Origin: an uncultured Porphyromonas sp.
GTDB lineage: Bacteria; Bacteroidota; Bacteroidia; Bacteroidales; Porphyromonadaceae
Assembly (NCBI GenBank): GCA_946222055.1
Contig: CAMIEW010000042.1
Span: 1-7,097, forward strand
Reading direction: 5' to 3'
Length of the DNA stretch: 7,097 bases
A model generated the notes under the pieces. The model was not told the DNA's origin. It was given only the letters and a program-made list of their open reading frames with translations, and ran no database searches. The position numbers and the translations under genes are program-made. Below, in pieces: positions 1 to 6,174 of this stretch (its first letter is position 1; every line of letters starts with the position of its first letter).

Positions 1-1589
1 CCTCCTGCAAGGGAGTCCTTGACCTCGGTCCGTACGACCACTATGGCAGCAATAATTACTGGAAGAACCCCGAGCAGGCTCATGCCTCCATTGTGGGTAT
101 CTACTCCCACTTCCGCGGACAGGACTGGCAGCATATGATGACCTTCGGCGAGCTGCGCGGAGGCTCCTTCAAGCAGGCTCCCACCAGCTCCGACGCAATG
201 ACCCTGCAAGCGGGTGATCTCCGCCTCCAAAATCTCGACGAGCAGCACACGATCGGGAAGTTTGGCGACATCTACGGTCGCATCACCAATCTCAATCTCT
301 TCATCGCACGCGTCGACGGATGCGGCCTCGGCGAGGCGGAGAAGAATTACTACCTCGCCCAGGTATACGGACTCCGCGCCTACTACTACTTCGAGCTCCA
401 TCGTGTCTGGGGTGGCGTGCCGATCCGCCTCGGTGTAGAAGTGGTCGACGGGGAGCGAGATCCCAACGTCCTCTATGAGCCACGCCGCTCACCCGCAGAG
501 GTGCTGGCACAGGTGCGCTCTGATCTCGAGAAGTCACTCCAGCTCTTCGGTGGTGAGGCTGACTTCGGAGCCAAGTACGGATTCCCCGCCAAGACTGTCT
601 GGTCCAAGGCTGCATCCGAGTGTCTCGCCGCTGAGGTGGCACTCTGGAGTGCTAAGGTGACGACCGTCAATGCCAAGGCCGATCCCTCACAGATCGCCGT
701 CGCCAAGCGACACTTAGAGAGCGTCCGCGACAATTACGGTCTCAGTCTCCAGGCCGACTATGCCAAGATCTTCGACACCGGCAATAAGGCCAATAGCGAA
801 GTAATCTTTGCCAGTCGCTACCTCGAGGGAGAGGCACAGAAGTGGGGAAACGGCTTCATGTACGACCTCAATACCGGTAACGCCAAGAGCCAGCTCCTCG
901 CCGACGGAAGTATCTTCGGGAACCCCTTCCAGATCTCCGGCGGAAACCAGTCCTACCAGTACGACGACAATCTCTTCCTCAGCTTCGATGAGAGAGATAG
1001 CCGTCGGGATGCCACCTTCCTTGCCGCCTATGACAAGAAGATCTACGAGGAGACGGGGAAGATGCAGCTCTTCGGCACCTTCCTTGCGAAGAACATCGGT
1101 CACATCAATGAGCAGGGCAATCGTGTCTTTGATGGTGACGTGATCTACTACCGTCTCGCATGGGTCTACACAGCTCTCGCTGAGGTGGCCAATTACGAGG
1201 GCGACAACGCCTCTGTGGAGAAGTACATCAACCTCCTCCGCAAGCGCGCCTATGGTGATAAGTGGAACCCTACGACTGACGCCTACCATGCTGGCGACTT
1301 CACCCAGAATGAGCTCACCATCCTCCGAGAGAAGGACAAGGAGTTTGTCAACGAAGGTCAGCGCTGGTGGGATCTCCGCCGTATGCAGTACACCAAGGGC
1401 GGTACCCACCTTGTCTTCAGGAGTGAGGCCGGATTCTACCACGGCACGGCAGAGCTGAATGAAGAGAAGGAGGCACACAAGGTGCTCTTCCCTGTGGATG
1501 CCGGGATCCTCAGCAACGACCCGACTCTCGTACAGACCCCCGGCTACACCGGCGGTATCCGTCCCTATGACGGAAGCTGGGAGAAGTAA
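1..1589 (+). CDS. RagB/SusD family nutrient-binding outer-membrane lipoprotein (5' end outside window), possible sialic acid-binding NanU
   Basis: SusD-type proteins are surface lipoproteins that sit on a SusC-like TonB-dependent channel and capture glycans. The reading frame is open to the window edge, with codons starting at position 3. It begins Ser-Cys-Lys-Gly, so the lipobox cysteine (6-8) is present while the signal peptide and start codon are upstream; the GTG at 93 is internal. About 528 residues remain, a full mature SusD length. Family hallmarks are DLGPYDHYGSNNYWK just after the cysteine, AYYYFELHRVWGGVPI (378-425) in the TPR-like helical core, a C-terminal NEGQRWWDLRR block (from 1350), and the closing FPVDAGILSNDPTLVQTPGY segment (roughly 1488-1547). 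The stop is TAA, followed by a strong terminator, so the gene ends its operon. The SusC partner should lie just upstream. Sialic acid as ligand is inferred only from the neighbouring NanS- and NanM-like genes; the sequence itself does not show specificity. Family certain, ligand tentative. Confidence 0.95.
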   Translation, partial: SCKGVLDLGPYDHYGSNNYWKNPEQAHASIVGIYSHFRGQDWQHMMTFGELRGGSFKQAPTSSDAMTLQAGDLRLQNLDEQHTIGKFGDIYGRITNLNLFIARVDGCGLGEAEKNYYLAQVYGLRAYYYFELHRVWGGVPIRLGVEVVDGERDPNVLYEPRRSPAEVLAQVRSDLEKSLQLFGGEADFGAKYGFPAKTVWSKAASECLAAEVALWSAKVTTVNAKADPSQIAVAKRHLESVRDNYGLSLQADYAKIFDTGNKANSEVIFASRYLEGEAQKWGNGFMYDLNTGNAKSQLLADGSIFGNPFQISGGNQSYQYDDNLFLSFDERDSRRDATFLAAYDKKIYEETGKMQLFGTFLAKNIGHINEQGNRVFDGDVIYYRLAWVYTALAEVANYEGDNASVEKYINLLRKRAYGDKWNPTTDAYHAGDFTQNELTILREKDKEFVNEGQRWWDLRRMQYTKGGTHLVFRSEAGFYHGTAELNEEKEAHKVLFPVDAGILSNDPTLVQTPGYTGGIRPYDGSWEK

Positions 1590-1605
1590 TCATCCCTGAC
1601 AATAC

Positions 1606-1651
1606 AAAAAAGGGGGCGTGTCACACAGCGGTGTGGCACGCCCCCTTTTTT
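1606..1651. terminator. Symmetric bidirectional intrinsic terminator between the convergent susD-like gene and nanS
   Basis: Arms 1606-1626 and 1631-1651 pair over 21 bp with a single T·G wobble (1621/1636) and an AGCG loop (1627-1630). The stem is GC-rich (five G against five C, then CGTG/CACG, then CACAC/GTGTG). It is flanked by six A on the left and six T on the right, so each strand reads a GC stem followed by a T tract. It lies 17 bases after the TAA of the susD-like gene and about 100 bases beyond the nanS stop, as expected for a shared terminator between convergent genes. Confidence 0.93.
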
Positions 1652-1730
1652 GTGCTATGAAGTCTGATCCCTAACGGACTGTCTGTCAGCAGTAGGCTGT
1701 AGGCTGTTTCTATTACCGGTATTAGTCCGG

Positions 1731-1748
1731 GGGGCATCTTCATGCCCC
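1731..1748. other. Short GC-rich hairpin just after the nanS stop
   Basis: GGGGCAT (1731-1737) pairs perfectly with ATGCCCC (1742-1748) around a CTTC loop, five bases beyond the nanS stop on the - strand. No T tract follows on that strand, so it is not a classical terminator. It could stabilise the nanS mRNA 3' end or act as a pause site. The rest of 1652-1730 shows only a 7-bp tandem repeat (TAGGCTG twice, 1693-1706) and a TACCGGTA palindrome (1714-1721). Confidence 0.45.
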
Positions 1749-1753
1749 GGCTA

Positions 1754-3862
1754 CTATCGCTCTGGGATGGGGAGGATAAAGGTGGGGACCGGCTGTCCTC
1801 CGGCGGTGTGCAGGTTGGCATCCGTCCAGCCGGTGAAGGCATAGGCGATGGAGACGATCCGGAGTGATCCCTCTGGACGCTTGATCCTCAGGTTTGCTCC
1901 ATCGATCTCGCCACGCAGCGGGATCCACTGCCCATCCAGCGTCTCCCCGAGGAGACCCCGTACCTCCGTACCGTCGGAGGTCTCGAGGGTCCCTTCGCCG
2001 GCATCCAGTGAGAGCCTCCATCCATCGGCACACGCCTCGATGCGTAGGGGTCTCGCCGCAGTCGCTTCTGCCCCGGTGCGGAGACCGTAGACAGTCTGGA
2101 GAGCTAGCCGTGCAGCACGCTCGCCGAGAGGCGTCTTGTCGTGGTAGTGCACATCGCCCCGCTCGCCGAGGTCATAGCTGGTGACGAGGCTTACCCCCTT
2201 CATCTCCTCCGCCATACGCCGCTGCAGGTCTCGAAATCGCCCCCAGGAGGGACGGTCAAGGTTACTTAGCTGCACCGTCAGCACAGGCAGATCTGCGCCG
2301 AAGTGACGACGCAGATCCCGGACGAAGTGGGGGAAGAGGAGACCGTACTGCTCAGCATTCTCCGCATCACTCTCGCCCTGATACCACAGCACGCCGGAGA
2401 GCGACTGACCATAGATAAGGCGGTAGCCGGTCTCTTCGTTGAAGGAGGGGTCATAGCTGTGCCGCTGGAAGGGATCCTTCGTGAGCTGCAGGTTGGTCTC
2501 CATTCGCTCCCGACACCACCGCATGGTATAGTCATTGACCCGCCAGTGGTCGAAGACCTTGGCAAACCTTGGGTCGTCCTCCAGTAGGTCTCTGCTCACC
2601 CATGAGGTGAGGGGGGTGCCGCCATTGTCGATCTCGATGACACCTACCGGCACGTCCAGTTTGCTTGCCATCTGTGAGGCAAAGGCGTATCCCACGGCTG
2701 AGAAGTCGAGTGCCGTCTCGGTACTGACTGCCTTCCATTCGCCGTAATAGAAGTCGAGCTCATTGGCCCGAAGCAGGGCCTCCTCGTTCCATGGCCTGCT
2801 GTCTGTCTCGGCGAAGGGTCGCAGGCGAAGCAGCCGCAGGGTGCCCTGCCGGGGATGACGTGTCGCGGCATAGTCCGATCCGCCGGTGGCATCCTTGAGA
2901 GAGAATGCCATATTGCTCTGACCGCTGACGAGCCAGACCTCTCCCACGAGGAGGTCAGGGAGAGTGATCTTTTTCTCCTTCCCCTCCACGGACAGCACCT
3001 GAGGCTCTCCGGTCGCCTCTCCAGCGGGGAAGGTGATCGACCACTTACCATCATTCCCCACCGGTACTGATAGATAGCGCTCGCCTCTCCACCGGAGAGT
3101 GATCCGGTCCCCTCTGTCTGCATGACCGGTGATCGTGTGGGTCGCCCCCCGTCTCAGCACCATGTGGGGCTGCCATGCGCCATCGAGGCTGAGACCGCCA
3201 TAGTTACCCGTAAGGGATCGGAAGACCGTCTCTGCCAGATGACGAGCTCCGCGAGCATTGGGATGGAGCGTAGGTGGGTCGGTGATCAGATCGGGGCGGT
3301 GGCGAAACGCCTCGTAGAGATCGATAAATCCCGTCTGACGGGCCTCAGCCACCCGTGGGATCAGTCCCTGCAGGATCCGGTACCAGTCGTGTGTGGAGGA
3401 GATGTATCGTGAGTGACAGGGGAAGATGGGAGTCATACTGCAGATCCGGATGTCCATGGCAGGATTGACCGACCTGAGAGTGTCGATCAGGGCGCAGTAG
3501 TCTGCTACGAAGCGATCCCGGTAGTGCGGGAAGTTGCGGGGGTCTGTGTCGTTGAGCCCCAGGTGAATCACCGCCACGTCGGGCTTGAAATCGAGTGCCG
3601 CAGCATACTCCTTCGTCTTCACGTAGGGATTGTGTCCGTCCCGGAGGAGGGTGGATCCACTGTGACCGAAGTTTCGCACCTCATATCCCTCGCCGAGGAG
3701 ACGCCCAAGGATGGTGGGGTAGGACTGCACCGCCGGATCCTCCAGTCCGTATCCATAAGTGACAGAGTTTCCGATGCAGGCGACCCGGACGCGCTGCGCC
3801 GAGAGCGAGGGCATGAGCGCCAGGAAGCTCCATAGGAGCAGCAGAAGAGTACTTCGTCTCAT
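1754..3862 (-). CDS. nanS: Secreted two-domain sialate O-acetylesterase (NanS-like; tandem SGNH hydrolase and SASA domains)
   Basis: Predicted to remove O-acetyl groups from sialic acids in the periplasm or at the cell surface, so that sialidase and downstream enzymes can act. The 702-residue protein starts with a signal peptide (residues 1-22, likely cut after SLSA). Domain 1 (about 25-220) is a GDSL/SGNH hydrolase: GNSVTYG with Ser33, NFGHSGSTLL (64-73), GLND with Asn104, and His200 in TLHPN. A beta-sandwich linker (about 225-300) leads into a SASA esterase domain: GEVWLVSGQSNM with Ser316, WYQGESD (493-499), and a catalytic Asp570/His572 block, then a C-terminal beta domain ending in a family-typical ANL...GGQPVPTF segment. 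In domain 1 the residue three before His200 is Pro; the nearest Asp (195) is shifted by two. The ATG at 3862 is supported by the signal peptide; no clear ribosome-binding site is seen, usual for Bacteroidetes. Two in-frame TAG stops end it. It is divergent from nanM. Family strong; exact substrate inferred. Confidence 0.93.
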   Translation of the reverse strand: MRRSTLLLLLWSFLALMPSLSAQRVRVACIGNSVTYGYGLEDPAVQSYPTILGRLLGEGYEVRNFGHSGSTLLRDGHNPYVKTKEYAAALDFKPDVAVIHLGLNDTDPRNFPHYRDRFVADYCALIDTLRSVNPAMDIRICSMTPIFPCHSRYISSTHDWYRILQGLIPRVAEARQTGFIDLYEAFRHRPDLITDPPTLHPNARGARHLAETVFRSLTGNYGGLSLDGAWQPHMVLRRGATHTITGHADRGDRITLRWRGERYLSVPVGNDGKWSITFPAGEATGEPQVLSVEGKEKKITLPDLLVGEVWLVSGQSNMAFSLKDATGGSDYAATRHPRQGTLRLLRLRPFAETDSRPWNEEALLRANELDFYYGEWKAVSTETALDFSAVGYAFASQMASKLDVPVGVIEIDNGGTPLTSWVSRDLLEDDPRFAKVFDHWRVNDYTMRWCRERMETNLQLTKDPFQRHSYDPSFNEETGYRLIYGQSLSGVLWYQGESDAENAEQYGLLFPHFVRDLRRHFGADLPVLTVQLSNLDRPSWGRFRDLQRRMAEEMKGVSLVTSYDLGERGDVHYHDKTPLGERAARLALQTVYGLRTGAEATAARPLRIEACADGWRLSLDAGEGTLETSDGTEVRGLLGETLDGQWIPLRGEIDGANLRIKRPEGSLRIVSIAYAFTGWTDANLHTAGGQPVPTFILPIPER

Positions 3863-3901
3863 GAGTAAGTCAGATAAAATAAGTCATTTGCACTCTCTAA
3901 T

Positions 3902-3918
3902 ATCCGAAAAATTCAGAT
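3902..3918. repeat. Imperfect inverted repeat, candidate operator
   Basis: ATCCGAA (3902-3908) and TTCAGAT (3912-3918) form six of seven complementary pairs around AAA. It lies 40 bases upstream of the nanS start and about 80 upstream of the nanM promoter box. Size and position suit a dimeric regulator, but repeats this short also arise by chance in AT-rich DNA. Confidence 0.3.
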
Positions 3919-3998
3919 TGGCGCAAAAGAATATCAGTGATAAACTTCATCCGGGTATTTTTCCTACTTAAAAAGAGAAGTCTTTGCGAGGATATTGG

Positions 3999-4006
3999 TA
4001 CCTTTG
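3999..4006 (+). promoter_or_regulatory. Candidate Bacteroidetes-type -7 promoter element for nanM
   Basis: TACCTTTG matches the Bacteroides sigma-ABfr -7 consensus TAnnTTTG exactly. Transcription from it would start near 4013 and give a leader of about 50 bases before the nanM ATG at 4064. The upstream -33 TTTG element is not at the usual 19-21 base spacing; the only nearby TTTG (3983-3986) is 12 bases away, so the call is tentative. Confidence 0.42.
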
Positions 4007-4025
4007 GATAAGACCTTTGTAATGC

Positions 4026-4053
4026 GATCTGTCTCACTGGACGAGACGATATC
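4026..4053 (+). promoter_or_regulatory. Leader hairpin immediately before the nanM ribosome-binding site
   Basis: GTCTC (4031-4035) pairs with GAGAC (4043-4047) around a 7-base loop, and GAT (4026-4028) can pair with ATC (4051-4053) outside a small internal loop. The structure ends one base before the purine-rich AAGAGAG (4054-4060) that precedes the ATG at 4064. It may affect access to the ribosome-binding site; the stem is short, so a role is speculative. Confidence 0.3.
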
Positions 4054-4063
4054 AAGAGAGTCA

Positions 4064-5302
4064 ATGAAGGATAACATAAGTATAAGATCTCGCATCGCGC
4101 TGCTCCTCGGACTGATGATCAGTCTGATGAGCTCGGGATGTCGGGCAAATCAAGAGAGTAAGACAACGATGAGTCGACTGACTAAGATCGCCCTCCCTCA
4201 GGAGTTTTTCAGGGCTGAGGAAGGGTTGGAGAAGGGAGCCTCCGGAGCATTTGCCGGAGTGCTGGGAGAGTGGTTGATCTACGGCGGCGGGTGCAACTTC
4301 CCCGACAAGGGACCTCTCGAGGGAGGACAGAAGCGCTTCTACAGCCGGATCCACGCCCTGCGGATCTCGGACGAGGGCGAGGTCCTCGACACACTCACTC
4401 TGGGGGATCTAGCACGACCATCAGGCTACGGAGCCTCACTCCGGTCGGAGGAGGGGGACACGCTTTACTTCATCGGCGGTACCGATGGCAGCTCTTCCCT
4501 TCGCTCGATCTATAGGATCACCCTGACCGCAGCCGGTGTGCCGACGATGGAGCACCTCTCCGACGCGCTCTCTCATGGATGGCATGAGGGCAGCGCAGCG
4601 ATCTCAGAGGGACAGCTATACCTGGTAGGTGGCTGGTCTGCCCCGGGACAGCCGATGCGCGAGGTGGAGGCAATGGATCTGACTGAGGGCGGCGAACTTC
4701 ACCCCATCGCTCCGTTACCTGACGGAGTGCGCATACAGCCGATCGCCTTTGCCCACTCAGGTAAGCTCTTTGTCTGCGGTGGCTTCGCCCCGTCAGAGGG
4801 AGGGAGAGAGCCGCTGATGCAGGACAGAAGCTACGCACTACGACTGGGGGACGAGACCGCCGAGTGGCAGCTTGTCAGCGATCACCCGGTGCTGGAGGAG
4901 AGTGGTCGTAAGCTCCTCTTCGTAGGTACTGCGGTGGCGTACGATGAGGCCGCGAAGAAGGTTTATGCGGTGGGCGGTGTGGATTACGACATCTTCCGGA
5001 GCGCACTCGAGCGCGAGTATCGTCAGGGACTGGCGACAGCGGCAGGCGATCAGGAGGCTCTGGAGGACTTTGCCCGGCAGCGCGTTGAGTACATGACACG
5101 TGATCCGGAAGCATACCACTTTATGCCGCACGTGATCAGCCTCGACTACGAGAGCGGCGAGTGGTCTGTCGTCGCTACGGACACCGCCTTCGCCACTGCC
5201 GGTGGCGCCTTGACCGCTCAGGATGGCACACTTTACCTCGTAGGTGGGGAGCGAAAGCCGGGTGTACGTACGCCGGATATCTGGCGCCTCAGACTCGACT
5301 GA
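4064..5302 (+). CDS. nanM: N-acetylneuraminate epimerase/mutarotase, kelch beta-propeller (NanM-like), probable lipoprotein
   Basis: NanM-type mutarotases convert alpha-Neu5Ac, the anomer released by sialidases, to the beta anomer in the periplasm, speeding its use. The 412-residue protein shows six kelch blades marked by aromatic-x-x-Gly-Gly strands: YGGG (73-76), FIGG (136-139), YLVGG (186-190), FVCGG (236-240), YAVGG (301-305) and YLVGG (391-395). GGGCNFPDKGPLEGG (74-88) and the long helical insert after YAVGGVDYDIF (about 306-350) are typical of this family. I chose the ATG at 4064 rather than the in-frame TTG at 3995 or ATG at 4022. It directly gives a signal peptide (RSR, hydrophobic stretch, LMSSGC with Cys26), has purine-rich AAGAGAG just upstream, and lies downstream of the -7 box. 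The lipobox is slightly off consensus (Ser at -3). It diverges from nanS. Family call strong; E. coli-type or permuted-mutarotase subfamily not settled. Confidence 0.9.
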   Translation: MKDNISIRSRIALLLGLMISLMSSGCRANQESKTTMSRLTKIALPQEFFRAEEGLEKGASGAFAGVLGEWLIYGGGCNFPDKGPLEGGQKRFYSRIHALRISDEGEVLDTLTLGDLARPSGYGASLRSEEGDTLYFIGGTDGSSSLRSIYRITLTAAGVPTMEHLSDALSHGWHEGSAAISEGQLYLVGGWSAPGQPMREVEAMDLTEGGELHPIAPLPDGVRIQPIAFAHSGKLFVCGGFAPSEGGREPLMQDRSYALRLGDETAEWQLVSDHPVLEESGRKLLFVGTAVAYDEAAKKVYAVGGVDYDIFRSALEREYRQGLATAAGDQEALEDFARQRVEYMTRDPEAYHFMPHVISLDYESGEWSVVATDTAFATAGGALTAQDGTLYLVGGERKPGVRTPDIWRLRLD

Positions 5303-5314
5303 GATCACAGTAAA

Positions 5315-5367
5315 ATATGCAGAGAGAGGGCTGGCTCGCGGGATGCGGGTCGGCCCTCTCTGTATAT
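5315..5367. terminator. Hairpin terminator between convergent nanM and rnc
   Basis: The 5' arm 5315-5331 pairs with 5353-5367 over 15 bp, with one G·T wobble and a 2-base bulge. A small inner stem (CTCGC 5335-5339 with GCGGG 5345-5349) sits in the loop. It starts 13 bases after the nanM TGA and 16 bases after the rnc stop on the other strand. On the - strand the hairpin runs into ATATTTTACT, a T-rich tail suited to ending the fabF-rnc transcript. The + strand lacks a T tract, so termination of nanM here is less certain. Confidence 0.75.
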
Positions 5368-5382
5368 GGACTATGGGGATCG

Positions 5383-6168
5383 TCAGTGAGCGTCTAGGAG
5401 CTGGAGGGCTGTGCGTGCCGCCATCCGGTCGGCCGCTTTCTTGCTCGGTCCGCTGCCCTCTGAGAGGACCACTCCATCCGCTCCCACACGGAGAGCCACG
5501 TGATGAGTCACCTCCCCGGGCGCCTCCTCGGTCTCCCCGAGGTAGTCGAAGAGATAGGGCGTCCCCTCCTTCTGCATCCTGATGATAAAGGTCGACTTAT
5601 AGTCCTCCTCCTGCCGCGAGACGCACTCCAGATTTTTCCGTGAGATCACCACCTGCTTCTTGACGAAGTCAGCCGTCACCTCAAATCCCTTGTCGAGATA
5701 GAGCGCTCCGATAAAGGCCTCGAGGGCATTTCCCGGCACGTCGCTGTGCTCGAGATCGACCCCGGGAGAGACCCGGAGCATCTTATCGATGCCCATGCTG
5801 CGCGCCAGCTTATTGATCTGCTTGCGACTGACGAGGAAGGAGCGGATCTGGGTCAGCCCGCCCTGGTCCTCATCGGGATAGAGCCGGTAAGCAGCAGCGG
5901 CGATCACCGCCCCGAGGAGGCTGTCACCTAGATACTCCAGTCGCTCATTTTGCTTCCCGCCGTAGGTCCCGGCATAGGACGAGTGGGTGAGCGCCTGAGC
6001 GTAGATCATCCAGTCGCCGGGCTTCTCCCCGGTTACTTCAGTCACAAAGCGCTCCACGCTCCTCCGGTACTCGTCCACCGGAGTCACCTTCCGCCGGGCT
6101 ATCCTCCCCCGCCCCAGCGTCTGTATCCGCACTGCCAGCCGGTCGAGGAGGTGTCCTAACTGACTCAT
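5383..6168 (-). CDS. rnc: Ribonuclease III
   Basis: RNase III cuts double-stranded RNA, maturing rRNA and trimming structured mRNAs, in the cytoplasm. The 261-residue protein has a basic N-terminal extension (about 1-30), the catalytic endonuclease domain (about 35-180) with the signature NERLEYLGDS (74-83; metal-binding Glu78 and Asp82) and the second block GNALEAFIGALYLDKG (146-161; Glu150), then a dsRNA-binding domain (about 187-259) ending PSKKAADRMAARTALQLL. Asn147 occupies the position of the metal ligand Asp114 in E. coli RNase III. I recall Asn here in other Bacteroidetes but cannot confirm it. The ATG at 6168 lies six bases after the fabF stop with an AGG directly before it, so translation is probably coupled. 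A hairpin with a - strand T-rich tail follows the TGA. Length and domain order are normal for the family. Confidence 0.97.
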   Translation of the reverse strand: MSQLGHLLDRLAVRIQTLGRGRIARRKVTPVDEYRRSVERFVTEVTGEKPGDWMIYAQALTHSSYAGTYGGKQNERLEYLGDSLLGAVIAAAAYRLYPDEDQGGLTQIRSFLVSRKQINKLARSMGIDKMLRVSPGVDLEHSDVPGNALEAFIGALYLDKGFEVTADFVKKQVVISRKNLECVSRQEEDYKSTFIIRMQKEGTPYLFDYLGETEEAPGEVTHHVALRVGADGVVLSEGSGPSKKAADRMAARTALQLLDAH

Positions 6169-6174
6169 CCTAGC

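Larger units (their letters stand above)
3863..4063. promoter_or_regulatory. Divergent nanS-nanM intergenic regulatory region
   Basis: This 201-base gap separates the start codons of two divergent sialic acid genes and is markedly more AT-rich than the flanking coding DNA, as expected of a shared control region. It contains an imperfect inverted repeat at 3902-3918 (6 of 7 pairs, AAA centre), a perfect TAnnTTTG box on the + strand at 3999-4006, and a leader hairpin at 4026-4053. On the - strand I find only a one-mismatch -7 box (TTCTTTTG, 3931-3924) with no matching -33 box, so the nanS promoter is not located. No coding sequence is supported here. Confidence 0.75.

Noticed and set aside
93..95. 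GTG as the start of the susD-like gene
   Set aside because: Conserved SusD sequence and the lipobox cysteine lie upstream in the same frame, so this codon is internal.
714..1478. 254-codon open frame antisense to the susD-like gene
   Set aside because: It lies wholly within a clearly coding SusD frame, has no recognisable domain, and is explained by codon bias in GC-rich DNA.
1693..1706. Tandem 7-bp repeat TAGGCTG twice
   Set aside because: Two copies of a 7-mer in an intergenic gap are too little to support a functional repeat or attachment site.
3413..3835. 140-codon open frame antisense to nanS
   Set aside because: It is complementary to the conserved first SGNH domain and shows no protein family features of its own.
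3995..3997. TTG as the start of nanM
   Set aside because: It overlaps the candidate promoter region and would put 23 residues before a normal signal peptide; the ATG at 4064 fits better.
4838..5308. 156-codon open frame antisense to nanM
   Set aside because: It overlaps the kelch propeller on the opposite strand, has no recognisable motif, and lacks a plausible start context.
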